Shown one piece after another: positions 1 to 8,300 of a stretch of DNA of 58,268 bases (position 1 is its first letter; each line of letters opens with the position of its first letter). The notes under the pieces were generated by a model. It made no database searches. It was given only the letters and a program-made list of their open reading frames with translations, and was not told the origin of the DNA. This stretch comes from a virus, in IMG/VR virus record IMGVR_UViG_3300020178_000475, positions 1 through 58,268 of that record; one strand, 5' to 3'. Made by a program: the position numbers and the translations under genes.

Positions 1-1107
1 ATTTCGCCACCTAGTAAAGTTAAAAAACTAGGCATTATAACAGATATTATCACAGGTGTTTACAGTCAAGATGCTGGCACTATTAGTTTAGAAGGGTTTA
101 ATCCTCCTACTACATCGGATCAGGGTGTTGCAAGTGGTGTTACTGTATTACCAGATGGTACTGTTGTTAATGCAGGAAATGTTGGTATTACATCTACCTC
201 AAGTGTAAGTAACACAGGATTAGATTTAAGCAATCCACTAGTTGTAAGTTATAGAGATTTTGATATTATAATTAATGACGACGAAGCCAAACTAGCTAAA
301 AATAAAAAACTTCGATTAGGCGATATTAGTTGGTTAAATATTTTAGAAGCAGAGCTGCCGTCAAAATATCAACCCAACATAAGTCAAATAAGATTGCGCA
401 GAGCAGAACTTAGTGGTGAAATAATTGGAACGTTTAATATCCCAAGCAATGATACTCATACAATGATTATCGATTGGGACGAGGACACATTGCCGGCTAA
501 CACTATTATAACAGGACCGTCTAAGACGGATGGAACTATTGATTATATTATTAATCCTATAACTTATAATCCTCAGACAGTAAAAACACCTGGTGTTAGA
601 TTATTATTATTAGGACCAATAGGTTATAAAGTTGAACGTAGTTTTAAAGCTACTACCAGTAGTAATAGAATAGATACTGATATAGACTTTACTATTACTA
701 CTAGCGAGTTGGCCGATAGAGCAGGAGATGAACGTGTTACAAGTTTTGAAGTATTTGTAAACGGAACACCAGTAGCAGCAACAAAGTCAAACATTGATGA
801 TAAGTTTATTATAAATCTAACTACAGCATACAGCATCGACGACAATATCTCGTATGTGCTCAATCTAAACGAAAAAGGTCCTGATGCTTGGAAAAATGCA
901 GATAATACAGACTTTTCAGCTGATGCAAATGATATAGTTGAATGGGATGGATCTAAATGGGTTACTATTTGGAACTCTAGCAATGACAATGAAACTACAT
1001 ACGTTACTAATGTAACTACTGGGCAGCAGTTTTATTGGAACGGATATTATTGGCAAAGTGCAGTTGATGGTTATTATCCACGAGGAACTTGGACTATTAC
1101 ACTTTAA
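1..1107 (+). CDS. Virion/baseplate structural protein, C-terminal part (5' truncated)
   Basis: The frame is open from base 1 with no stop until TAA at 1105-1107, so the start lies outside the window and 368 residues are visible. The sequence is rich in Asn, Asp, Thr and Ile with beta-rich blocks, as in large phage baseplate or fibre proteins. There are no catalytic motifs. The C-terminus has aromatic repeats (VEWDGSKWV, then FYWNGYYWQSAVDGYYP) of the kind seen in carbohydrate-contacting or fibre-attachment segments. It lies on the same strand as the NUDIX gene 13 bases downstream. It may be the end of a gp7/gp8/gp10-type wedge protein, but I cannot assign it to one T4 gene. Confidence 0.7.
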   Translation: MSPPSKVKKLGIITDIITGVYSQDAGTISLEGFNPPTTSDQGVASGVTVLPDGTVVNAGNVGITSTSSVSNTGLDLSNPLVVSYRDFDIIINDDEAKLAKNKKLRLGDISWLNILEAELPSKYQPNISQIRLRRAELSGEIIGTFNIPSNDTHTMIIDWDEDTLPANTIITGPSKTDGTIDYIINPITYNPQTVKTPGVRLLLLGPIGYKVERSFKATTSSNRIDTDIDFTITTSELADRAGDERVTSFEVFVNGTPVAATKSNIDDKFIINLTTAYSIDDNISYVLNLNEKGPDAWKNADNTDFSADANDIVEWDGSKWVTIWNSSNDNETTYVTNVTTGQQFYWNGYYWQSAVDGYYPRGTWTITL

Positions 1108-1120
1108 AATAAGTAGTTGT

Positions 1121-1567
1121 ATGAACAAGATAATTTGCAGTGGTGCTTTATTTTATAGCCTTAAAACAAAACGATTTCTTTTTTTACATCGCACCAAAGG
1201 AAAAACAAAAAACCTTTGGGGATTAGTTGGTGGAACAAACGAAGGCATTGAAACACCTTGGGAAGGATTGCAAAGAGAAATAACTGAAGAAATAGGCAAT
1301 CTTCCAAATATTAAAAAAACAATACCTTTAGAAACATTTATAAGCAGCGATAATCATTTTAGTTTTCACACATATCTTTGTGTAGTTGATAATGAATTTA
1401 TTCCAGAATTAAATAATGAGCATGATGGCTACGCTTGGGTAACATTTGGAAAATGGCCAAAACCTTTACATCACGGGTTGAGTAATACACTACGAAGTAA
1501 AACCAATCAAAAGAAACTAGATACAGTTATACGGTTGGTAGATATAATATCTCAAACTGATTCTTAA
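1121..1567 (+). CDS. NUDIX hydrolase
   Basis: Predicted to hydrolyse a nucleoside-diphosphate-linked substrate (damaged NTP, ADP-ribose, Ap(n)A or similar) in the infected cytoplasm. T4 also carries a NUDIX enzyme (NudE), but substrate cannot be read from sequence. The 148-aa protein has the NUDIX signature G-x5-E-x7-RE-x2-EE-x-G at about residues 39-61 (GGTNEGIE, seven residues, REITEEIG), including the metal-binding RE..EE core. Length is normal for the family. I chose ATG 1121 (MNKIICSGALFY) over an upstream ATG at 1058 because the upstream start overlaps the preceding gene and adds no family-like residues. Its 3' end runs 41 bp into the convergent gene on the other strand. Confidence 0.88.
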   Translation: MNKIICSGALFYSLKTKRFLFLHRTKGKTKNLWGLVGGTNEGIETPWEGLQREITEEIGNLPNIKKTIPLETFISSDNHFSFHTYLCVVDNEFIPELNNEHDGYAWVTFGKWPKPLHHGLSNTLRSKTNQKKLDTVIRLVDIISQTDS

Positions 1568-4157
1568 GCCATTCAAAATCATTAATTTTTACTAGTTCAT
1601 CTGGATTGTCTGCATTCATTTCGCCAAATGCTTTACCTGCTTTTGCTCCAGCAATAGCTGCTTTTCCAAAAGGTTTATCATCTCCTCTTGAGCACCATGC
1701 ATCTAATCTAAAATCAGTTTCGTCATCTTTTTGTCTAGCAATAGTACGACTAGCAAGTTTACAACATTCTCTAAATCCACTACGCCATGCACTAAATGCA
1801 TCTGTATTAAATGCTGTTGTATTACTCATTTTATCTACACCTTTAAACTTATCACTAATACTAGTAGTCATATCAGTTGTAGTTTCGTCAAGGTTTCTTG
1901 TTAATCGAGTGGGCAGAAGTTTGACGCCACCATACCCATACACTAGCCCGTTTACTGGATTATGACTTCTCCACACATGCACAGTATCTTTGCCGTCGAT
2001 ATCGTATGCAGGCACATAGTAATCAAACTCAAAGTCGTCTATTATTTCAGCATCGCCGTCAACAACCCAAAACATTTCTGTTTCAACTAACTCAGCAGCA
2101 CGTTTATGAGCTGCATGAATTCCTTTGATATCCATTACTCGTTTTGCTCTTGGATACTTTTCTTTTAGTTCATAGTAGTTGTCGTCGGCATTTGGTTCGC
2201 CATTACTAATAAACACAATATCATACGGCTTTGGCATACTACCAACTTCGTCGTATTCTTTTTTGTTAACAAAAAATCTATAATCAATTTCTCGTTGACT
2301 AATATTCAACTGTTTACTAACTAATGCAATACCGTCATAAAACTCGCTATTTTTCCAAACATGATTTATTCTACGTTCATATTGATTATGATGACTGATA
2401 TAAAAATTCCAGTTAAAATCTTCATTAGGTAAAAACGAATCGTTTACAATCCAAAACATGTCTGTGTTACAGTTTTCTTTTGCTTCTAAATAATCTTGAT
2501 AATCGTTTACTGTATATGTTGGATATTGTTTTGGTGTACTTGCTACAACATCATATTCTTTCTTTTTTATAAGAAAGCGGTGTTCAATTTCTTTTTCACT
2601 TACTAATACATTTTTACTGTATAATACAATACCATCGTAGTTGTCGCCATTTAAAAATACGTGATTGATATTTCTATCAAATGTATTTTGATGACTAAAG
2701 TATAAACTAAAATCAAAATCTTTGTTTACATCAACGTCAGTAGGCACACCCCAAAACATTTCAGTGTCGGAGTTGTACAATGCATTTGTATAATCGTCAT
2801 AGTTGTCAACTGTAAACTTTTTATATTTTTTTGGTTTACTTGCTACAACTGCATGTTCTTTTTTATTAACATAAAATCTATGATCAAATTCTTTTTCAGA
2901 TATAAGATCTATAGTATTTAATAATGCAATACCATCATAATCAACACCATTTAAAAACACATGATTTGTTGATCGGTCAAAAGAATCTTGATTGTGGAAA
3001 TAGTTGTCCCATTCAAAATCACTCAACGGATCTACGTCAAATGGGATTAGCCACATCATATCACTGCCGCAACTATGAAATGCACTCTTGTATTGCTCAT
3101 AGTTTTCAACTATAAACTTTTCATAATCTTTTGGACCACTTGCTATAATGTCATGGTCAATTTTATGTTTTAGTTCTTTGTGTTCTATTTCTTCTTTGCT
3201 TACCAATGCTTGCTTACTAAACAAAAATACACCATCGTACTTGTTTCCGTTCAGCCAAGCATGATTAGATTTTTTTTCACTACTATGATGACTAATATAA
3301 TAATCAAACTCAAACTTTTCGTCAATAACAATGTTGTCTGAATATCCCCAGAACATATCAGTTGTCGAAACTTCATTTGCGTACTTGTAATCTTCATAGT
3401 TGTTAATAACAAACTTATCATAGCATCGTGGATTACTTGCTAAAATTCTTACTTCTTTTTTATTAATAAAAAATCTATGTTTTATTTCTTTGTCTGTTAG
3501 CTCGCAGGATTTTGGACAAAGTACAATGCCATCTAGTGTGTCTATATCGCCATTGCCAAACACATGTGGAATATTAAAACTCCACTCGTCTGGCTTGTAG
3601 CTAAACTTAAATGTATCTCTTACTTCAGTATCATCGTACACTATCCAAAACATATCAGTAAAACTATTTTGTTTAGCTGTGTTTATGGAGTCAACTACCT
3701 GTACATCAAACCCTCTAGTTTCAAGATTCTTTAAAACTTTTGTATCTTCGCCAATGTAAAAAATATCAAACTTGTCTTTTCCTTTGTAAGGATCATAGTG
3801 TCCGCAAATATAAGCATGTTGATTTACAGTATATTCACCTTTTTTAGTCGGAACTAATCTAACTCTATTCCAGTCTTTGACTTTTCGGCTATTTTCAAAT
3901 ACATAAGGAAACGCATGTATACGAACTTCATCCTCAGCTTTTGGTTTAAAGAACCAAGGAAATGAACTATATGTTTCAATACTTTCGTCAACAACCCACA
4001 CATAATCAGAATCGCAATCTAACTTCCAAACTTGTTCCAAATCTTCATAGTCGCTGGTTTTTACAACTGGATATTTTTCAAAAATATGATTCTTTAAAAA
4101 ATCCTGTCCATTATGCACTGGTGTTCCAAATCTTTCAAATCTATCAATAGCTCTCAT
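1527..4157 (-). CDS. Seven-module glycosyltransferase-like repeat protein
   Basis: The protein has 876 residues if read from ATG 4157, whose ATGA overlaps the stop of the upstream glycosyltransferase (translational coupling). A longer in-frame start at 4211 would overlap that gene by 58 bp. It is built of seven tandem modules of about 95-100 residues. Each has a (T/S)(D/E)MFW core after a YxxY...A helix, then an acidic stretch, a (N)HVxxNG block and YDGI(A/V)L. Modules 1-5 also have a (D/E)HRFxxNKKE..V.AS.PK.Y linker. The last module reads EMFWVVDGDAEI...VHVWRSHNPVNGL.YGYGGVKLLP, which looks like a GT-A glycosyltransferase core with a DxD-type metal motif (DGD). Earlier modules have lost that motif. 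The C-terminal 130 residues are non-repetitive. The context (an adjacent glycosyltransferase, then giant fibres) suggests glycan recognition or glycosylation. Function is inferred. Confidence 0.75.
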   Translation of the reverse strand: MRAIDRFERFGTPVHNGQDFLKNHIFEKYPVVKTSDYEDLEQVWKLDCDSDYVWVVDESIETYSSFPWFFKPKAEDEVRIHAFPYVFENSRKVKDWNRVRLVPTKKGEYTVNQHAYICGHYDPYKGKDKFDIFYIGEDTKVLKNLETRGFDVQVVDSINTAKQNSFTDMFWIVYDDTEVRDTFKFSYKPDEWSFNIPHVFGNGDIDTLDGIVLCPKSCELTDKEIKHRFFINKKEVRILASNPRCYDKFVINNYEDYKYANEVSTTDMFWGYSDNIVIDEKFEFDYYISHHSSEKKSNHAWLNGNKYDGVFLFSKQALVSKEEIEHKELKHKIDHDIIASGPKDYEKFIVENYEQYKSAFHSCGSDMMWLIPFDVDPLSDFEWDNYFHNQDSFDRSTNHVFLNGVDYDGIALLNTIDLISEKEFDHRFYVNKKEHAVVASKPKKYKKFTVDNYDDYTNALYNSDTEMFWGVPTDVDVNKDFDFSLYFSHQNTFDRNINHVFLNGDNYDGIVLYSKNVLVSEKEIEHRFLIKKKEYDVVASTPKQYPTYTVNDYQDYLEAKENCNTDMFWIVNDSFLPNEDFNWNFYISHHNQYERRINHVWKNSEFYDGIALVSKQLNISQREIDYRFFVNKKEYDEVGSMPKPYDIVFISNGEPNADDNYYELKEKYPRAKRVMDIKGIHAAHKRAAELVETEMFWVVDGDAEIIDDFEFDYYVPAYDIDGKDTVHVWRSHNPVNGLVYGYGGVKLLPTRLTRNLDETTTDMTTSISDKFKGVDKMSNTTAFNTDAFSAWRSGFRECCKLASRTIARQKDDETDFRLDAWCSRGDDKPFGKAAIAGAKAGKAFGEMNADNPDELVKINDFEWLKNQFEILYLPTV
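1900..4060 (-). repeat. Seven tandem ~95-residue GT-A-like modules
   Basis: Module cores in order of translation: DYVWVVDESIE, TDMFWIVYDDTEV, TDMFWGYSDNIVI, SDMMWLIPFDVDP, TEMFWGVPTDVDV, TDMFWIVNDSFLP, TEMFWVVDGDAEI. All align around the W. Modules 2-5 are closest to each other, which suggests internal amplification. The first and last are most divergent. Boundaries are approximate. Confidence 0.75.
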
Positions 4158-4738
4158 AGTATATTTGCCTTTATTCCAAAATGTGCAAGTTTGATACTTG
4201 CATCTATCCATACTTCATAACCGTGATGCATTGCTTGATTACAAAAGTATATATCCTCTCCGCTGAAAGTATCTAGTCGTTTGTTGTATTCGTGATCAAA
4301 CCATGGCTTGGGTAGATCATTGTACACACTTGTTTTTGTAAGCATACATCCCATACCAACTGCCCATACTTTGTGCAATCCAAAACTAGCATCTAATCTA
4401 GTGTCAGTATTTTCACAATCAAGAAATGCTACTGTACGATACGGTGCATACCTAGTACTGTATTGACCTGCTACAATGTCTTTGTTGTGTGACAACAGAG
4501 TTTCAAAAACAGATGGCGGAAAATGCATATCGCTATCAAGCCATAAAATATGTGTAGCATTATTTTCTAATGCTTCTTTTACTAGTGCAGTTCGACTTTC
4601 AACAATCACACTACCACAAACAATATGCAGATCAAAATCAACATTTTGTTTTGTTAATCTATTTGTTAAATGACAAAGACTGCGAGCAAACACTGTATTT
4701 ACTTGATCACGTGCAGGAACACAAATACTTAGTTTCAT
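4154..4738 (-). CDS. Family-2-type glycosyltransferase (GT-A fold)
   Basis: A 194-aa protein predicted to transfer a sugar from a nucleotide-sugar donor. It opens with SICVPARDQVNTVFARSL, the usual N-terminal strand-helix of GT-A enzymes. It has ATHILWLDSDMHFPP with a DSD metal/nucleotide motif at about residues 72-74. It continues with a CMLTK hydrophobic strand and an acceptor-side GEDIYFC at about 160 (catalytic-base-like ED), followed by a Trp strand and HFG. This is compact but normal for phage family-2-like enzymes. It starts one base after the upstream stop and overlaps the downstream repeat protein by ATGA, so the pair is co-translated. It may modify virion fibres or host surface glycans. 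The acceptor is unknown. Confidence 0.8.
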   Translation of the reverse strand: MKLSICVPARDQVNTVFARSLCHLTNRLTKQNVDFDLHIVCGSVIVESRTALVKEALENNATHILWLDSDMHFPPSVFETLLSHNKDIVAGQYSTRYAPYRTVAFLDCENTDTRLDASFGLHKVWAVGMGCMLTKTSVYNDLPKPWFDHEYNKRLDTFSGEDIYFCNQAMHHGYEVWIDASIKLAHFGIKANIL

Positions 4739-4739
4739 A

Positions 4740-5117
4740 TTACAACATAGTTGATGGCATAGTTTCTTCGTTTAAATCTTTTTCGGCTGATACAGTGTAT
4801 TCGTTCCATGTTCTTGCAGCACTTGTTGCAATCTTAACAGCTTCTTTAAAATCTTCTTTTGACAAACTAGCCATAGCCAGCATACTTTCAGGCTGTACTT
4901 TACCTAGTGTAAGTAAATCTGCACCTGCGGCTCTTCCTAACTTTTGAATCCAATGCAATCTATCATCATCATTTGGAATAACCATATCATCGATTGCAGC
5001 AAAAACTTTTTCGTGCAAATCTCCGTCAAGGTTAAGTGCTGTTGCTGCTTCTTTTTTACGTTCTTTGGTATATTCTTGTGCTAAGTCTACATTTAATACT
5101 TCGTATAATGTTTTCAT
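4740..5117 (-). CDS. Hypothetical protein, 125 aa
   Basis: I do not recognise this family. The protein is soluble, mostly helical and mildly acidic (MKTLYEVLNVDLAQEY at the N-terminus). A central segment is rich in Ala, Gly and Leu (LGRAAGADLLTLG). No catalytic motif, signal peptide or membrane segment is visible. ATG 5117 has a good ribosome site (AAAGGA) 8-9 nt upstream. It follows the 58-aa gene by 11 bases and ends one base before the glycosyltransferase, so it belongs to the same minus-strand transcript. A role beside the glycosyltransferases is only positional inference. Confidence 0.65.
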   Translation of the reverse strand: MKTLYEVLNVDLAQEYTKERKKEAATALNLDGDLHEKVFAAIDDMVIPNDDDRLHWIQKLGRAAGADLLTLGKVQPESMLAMASLSKEDFKEAVKIATSAARTWNEYTVSAEKDLNEETMPSTML

Positions 5118-5128
5118 TTTTTTTCCTT

Positions 5129-5305
5129 TTAACCTGGTATTGGGAAATAGTAGCCACCAAAACTAGAACTCATGCTAATAGTACTGCCTTGACTAATACC
5201 AATATAAACACCTAGTGTACCAATAGCAATAGTACTGTTGCCCGCACTAAAGTAGTTGCGGATTTGAGACATTGTTATTGTCGAGCCTGTTGCTGGTAAT
5301 GCCAT
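5129..5305 (-). CDS. Small 58-aa protein (MALPATG... type)
   Basis: This is a short gene of 58 codons beginning MALPATGSTITMSQIRNYF and ending YYFPIPG. ATG 5305 has an AGGAAG ribosome site close upstream, and a sigma70 promoter lies 24-52 bp upstream. The composition is Ser, Thr, Gly and Ile rich with no Lys. Two short SQ/SxS beta-like repeats (STITMSQIRNYFS and STISMSSSFGGYY) resemble the S-x-S-Q-I modules of small phage virion proteins. It is probably a minor structural or fibre-associated protein, though being first in a host-promoter transcript argues it could be an early product. Family not recognised with certainty. Confidence 0.65.
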   Translation of the reverse strand: MALPATGSTITMSQIRNYFSAGNSTIAIGTLGVYIGISQGSTISMSSSFGGYYFPIPG

Positions 5306-5328
5306 ATTACTTCCTATTTCTCTCTATT

Positions 5329-5357
5329 AATATAACACATTATTTAAGCAGTGTCAA
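5329..5357 (-). promoter_or_regulatory. Sigma70-type promoter for the 58-aa/glycosyltransferase transcript
   Basis: On the minus strand TTGACA (5352-5357) is followed by exactly 17 bases and TATATT (5329-5334). That is a perfect -35 and a 5/6 -10 at the ideal spacing. It sits just beyond the fibre terminator and 24 bp before the 58-aa gene start, so it separates this unit from fibre transcription and would be read by unmodified host polymerase. Confidence 0.75.
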
Positions 5358-5362
5358 GTAAA

Positions 5363-5384
5363 GATAGCCACGCTTGTGGCTATC
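5363..5384 (-). terminator. Rho-independent terminator of giant fibre 1
   Basis: A perfect 9-bp stem GATAGCCAC/GTGGCTATC with a 4-nt loop lies just after the fibre stop. On the minus strand it is followed by a short T run (TTTACTT). The T run is modest but the stem is strong and correctly placed. Confidence 0.75.
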
Positions 5385-5391
5385 CTTTATA

Positions 5392-8300
5392 TTATTTATC
5401 TAGTAGTTTTTCTACCATTGCACGGAGTTCTGCAATCTCTGCTGCTTGAGTATCAATCTGTGCTTGTTGCTCTTTGATTGCTTCGATTAACACAGGAGCA
5501 ATACGTTCATACTTAACAGTTAAGTAATCTTCACCGCTTTTACTGTTGCCTTCGTCGTCTAAGTCAAATGGTGCAGGAGCAACTGCTTCTGGCAACACTG
5601 CTTGAACTTCTTGTGCAAGTAAACCAACTTCGCGCTTTTCTGTATCAACGTCAAGTCCCCATTTGTGACCTTCGTCTGTCCAGTTATAAAGCACACCATT
5701 CAATTCTTTGACTTTGTTAAGTGCATTTGGAATGTTTTCAATGTTGGTTTTAAGTCTAGCATCTGATGAGTACGCTGTAACTTCGCCTGGGAATAGTGTA
5801 TTACCACTACCGTTTAAAATAGTTGCAGTTCTAGTTAGTGAAGTAAACACACCCGTATACTGTCTATGATAGTGTGGTTCTGTACCATCGTCTCCTGTTG
5901 CTATTTCTAAATAACCTGCGTTTGATCCAGTAGCAGCACCACCAAATCTCCACTGGTCGTTGTCACCCATTGTACCTTGTGTACCACGGAATGCTGTACC
6001 ACTGTTTGAGAATACCTGTGTTGCAGTTGATTGATGAGCACCATTTGTTCTTAAGAACCCTGTGCTATCAATACCATCTAGTGTGTTGGCATTGTCAGCA
6101 CTAATACCAGTTAGGCCCGCACCATTACCTGTGAATGCATTAGCAGTAATGTTGCCTGTGATGTTAATAGTACCTGCGCCACTTAGTGTGCCACTGAAGC
6201 TATCGTTTGCATTGCTACGTATAAAGGCACCGCTTGTTAGGCCATCAAGTAGATCAGCATCAAGTCCACTACCAGCACCGTCGTTGCCACTGTGCCAGAC
6301 AGTATAGTCGGTTGATCCATTTTGGAATATTAATCCACTTGTGCCGCCATCTATTTCGAGTGCAGTATTAGCACCTTCGTTTTTGATGTATATACTATCG
6401 TCACTGTCTCTATACTGCATGTAAGCACGTCTAGTGGTCGATTGATACCAACTAATATAAGGATTACCAGTAGCAGAGGTATCTTGCAAGCGAATCATTT
6501 CATCACCAGCGTGTGACATTGTTAGCAAGCCACCCATTGTATCAGCAACATTACTACGTAAGAAGTTTGCACTATCGATACCGTCTAGCGTATCAGCATT
6601 AACATTTGTTAAGCCACTACCATTACCAGTAAATGTACTTGTACCAATGTTGATGTTGCCAAATGTTGTTGTTATTTCACCTGCACCAAGTGCGCCAGTA
6701 CCAGTCAAGTTACTGTATGTACCAGTAACTCTTGCGTTTGGAACAGTTCCTGTAGCTAAGTTACTTGCACTCAAGTTTTGAATGCCGCCACCGCTTGCTG
6801 TATTAAGTGATCCAGCATATATTGCTCCAACAACACCTAGGCCGCCGCCGACTCTAACTGCACCAGTTGTTGTGTTTGTTGCGCCGCTAGTATTAGTAAA
6901 TGTCTTAACACCAGCCATACTTTGATTGCCGCCGAGTCTGCTACCACTTACAGTACCACTACTCAAGTTACTTGCATTTAGTGTTGTTAATCCACTACCA
7001 TTACCAGTAAATGTGCTTGTACCAATATTAATATTACCAAAACCACTAGTAATACTACCACTGTTTAGAGCGCCTGTTCCTGTGATTTGTGCTTGGTGTT
7101 GTGTAATGCTCGAAGCAGCAATACGTGCATCTGCTACAGTACCACTACTCAAGTTACTTGCATTTAGTGTTGTTAAACCGCTACCATTACCTGAGAATAT
7201 GCCGCCGATATTAATATTTCCAAATCCATTAGTAATACTACCTGCATTTAGAATACCAACACCAGTAATACTCAACTGGTGCTGTGTTACGCCAGATACT
7301 GCAATACGTGCATCCGGTATAGTACCACTAGTTAGGAAAGCAGCACTCATATCACCAATAAAGTTATCTGCACGTATATCTTTGTTTACATACAACCCGC
7401 CTGTGATTTTAACTGCTGCACTGCCACCTGCAAATGTTGCACCGGTTGCATTTGTACCATCAGTAAATGTTACTAGATTGTTTGAAGCTAGTGTAGTAAA
7501 TGCACCACTACTTGGAGTTATGTTACCAATCGGAGTATTGTTAATAGCACTAACAAACAAATCACCATCAATATACATATCAGTATTTGTACGTAAATCC
7601 ATACGTACAACCATTTCGCCTAAAGCACCTGCTAAATCTGCTGCTGCTTTAGTTTCACCAACTACAATCTCAGTTGCTGCTTGAGCAAATGCTAGTGTTG
7701 TAGCATTATCTTTGAGTAAGTTAAATGTACCTGTTTCATCTGTATCAAGCGTTGTACCATTTACAAACAAGTTGCCTGATAAGTTAACATTTGTATTTCT
7801 AATGTTAAAGTTGCCTGATGTAGCACCTGCTGTAACTGTTGTTGCTGCTCCGCCTACATTAAGTGTAGTTGCAGTTGCGTTGATTAGGTTAAAAGTTGCT
7901 GCGTTTGTAGTTATATCTCCACCATCAACATTAACATCTAGGTCTACATCTAAGTTGTTGTGTATAGTTGTAGTACCTGTTGCTGCGCCTATCTCAACAC
8001 TAGTAGCGTCACCGCCCATGTTTATTGATGTTGCAGTTGTGTCAAACAGTGCCATTGTAGCACTTGCAGCATTAATACCAGTAGTAAAACTTGGCGATGT
8101 AGCAAATGTTGCTGCGCCAGATCCTGTTTCGTCACTTAGTACACCACGCAGTTGCGCACTTGTAGTTGCTGCAAACTGACTTAATGGATTTCCTGTAATA
8201 GCAAGTGTACCGCTTGTTGGCAATGTTACACTGGTGTTTCCAGTTGTTGTTAATCCTAATGTATGAGCACCAGTATGTGTAAAGTTGCCGCCAATAGTAA

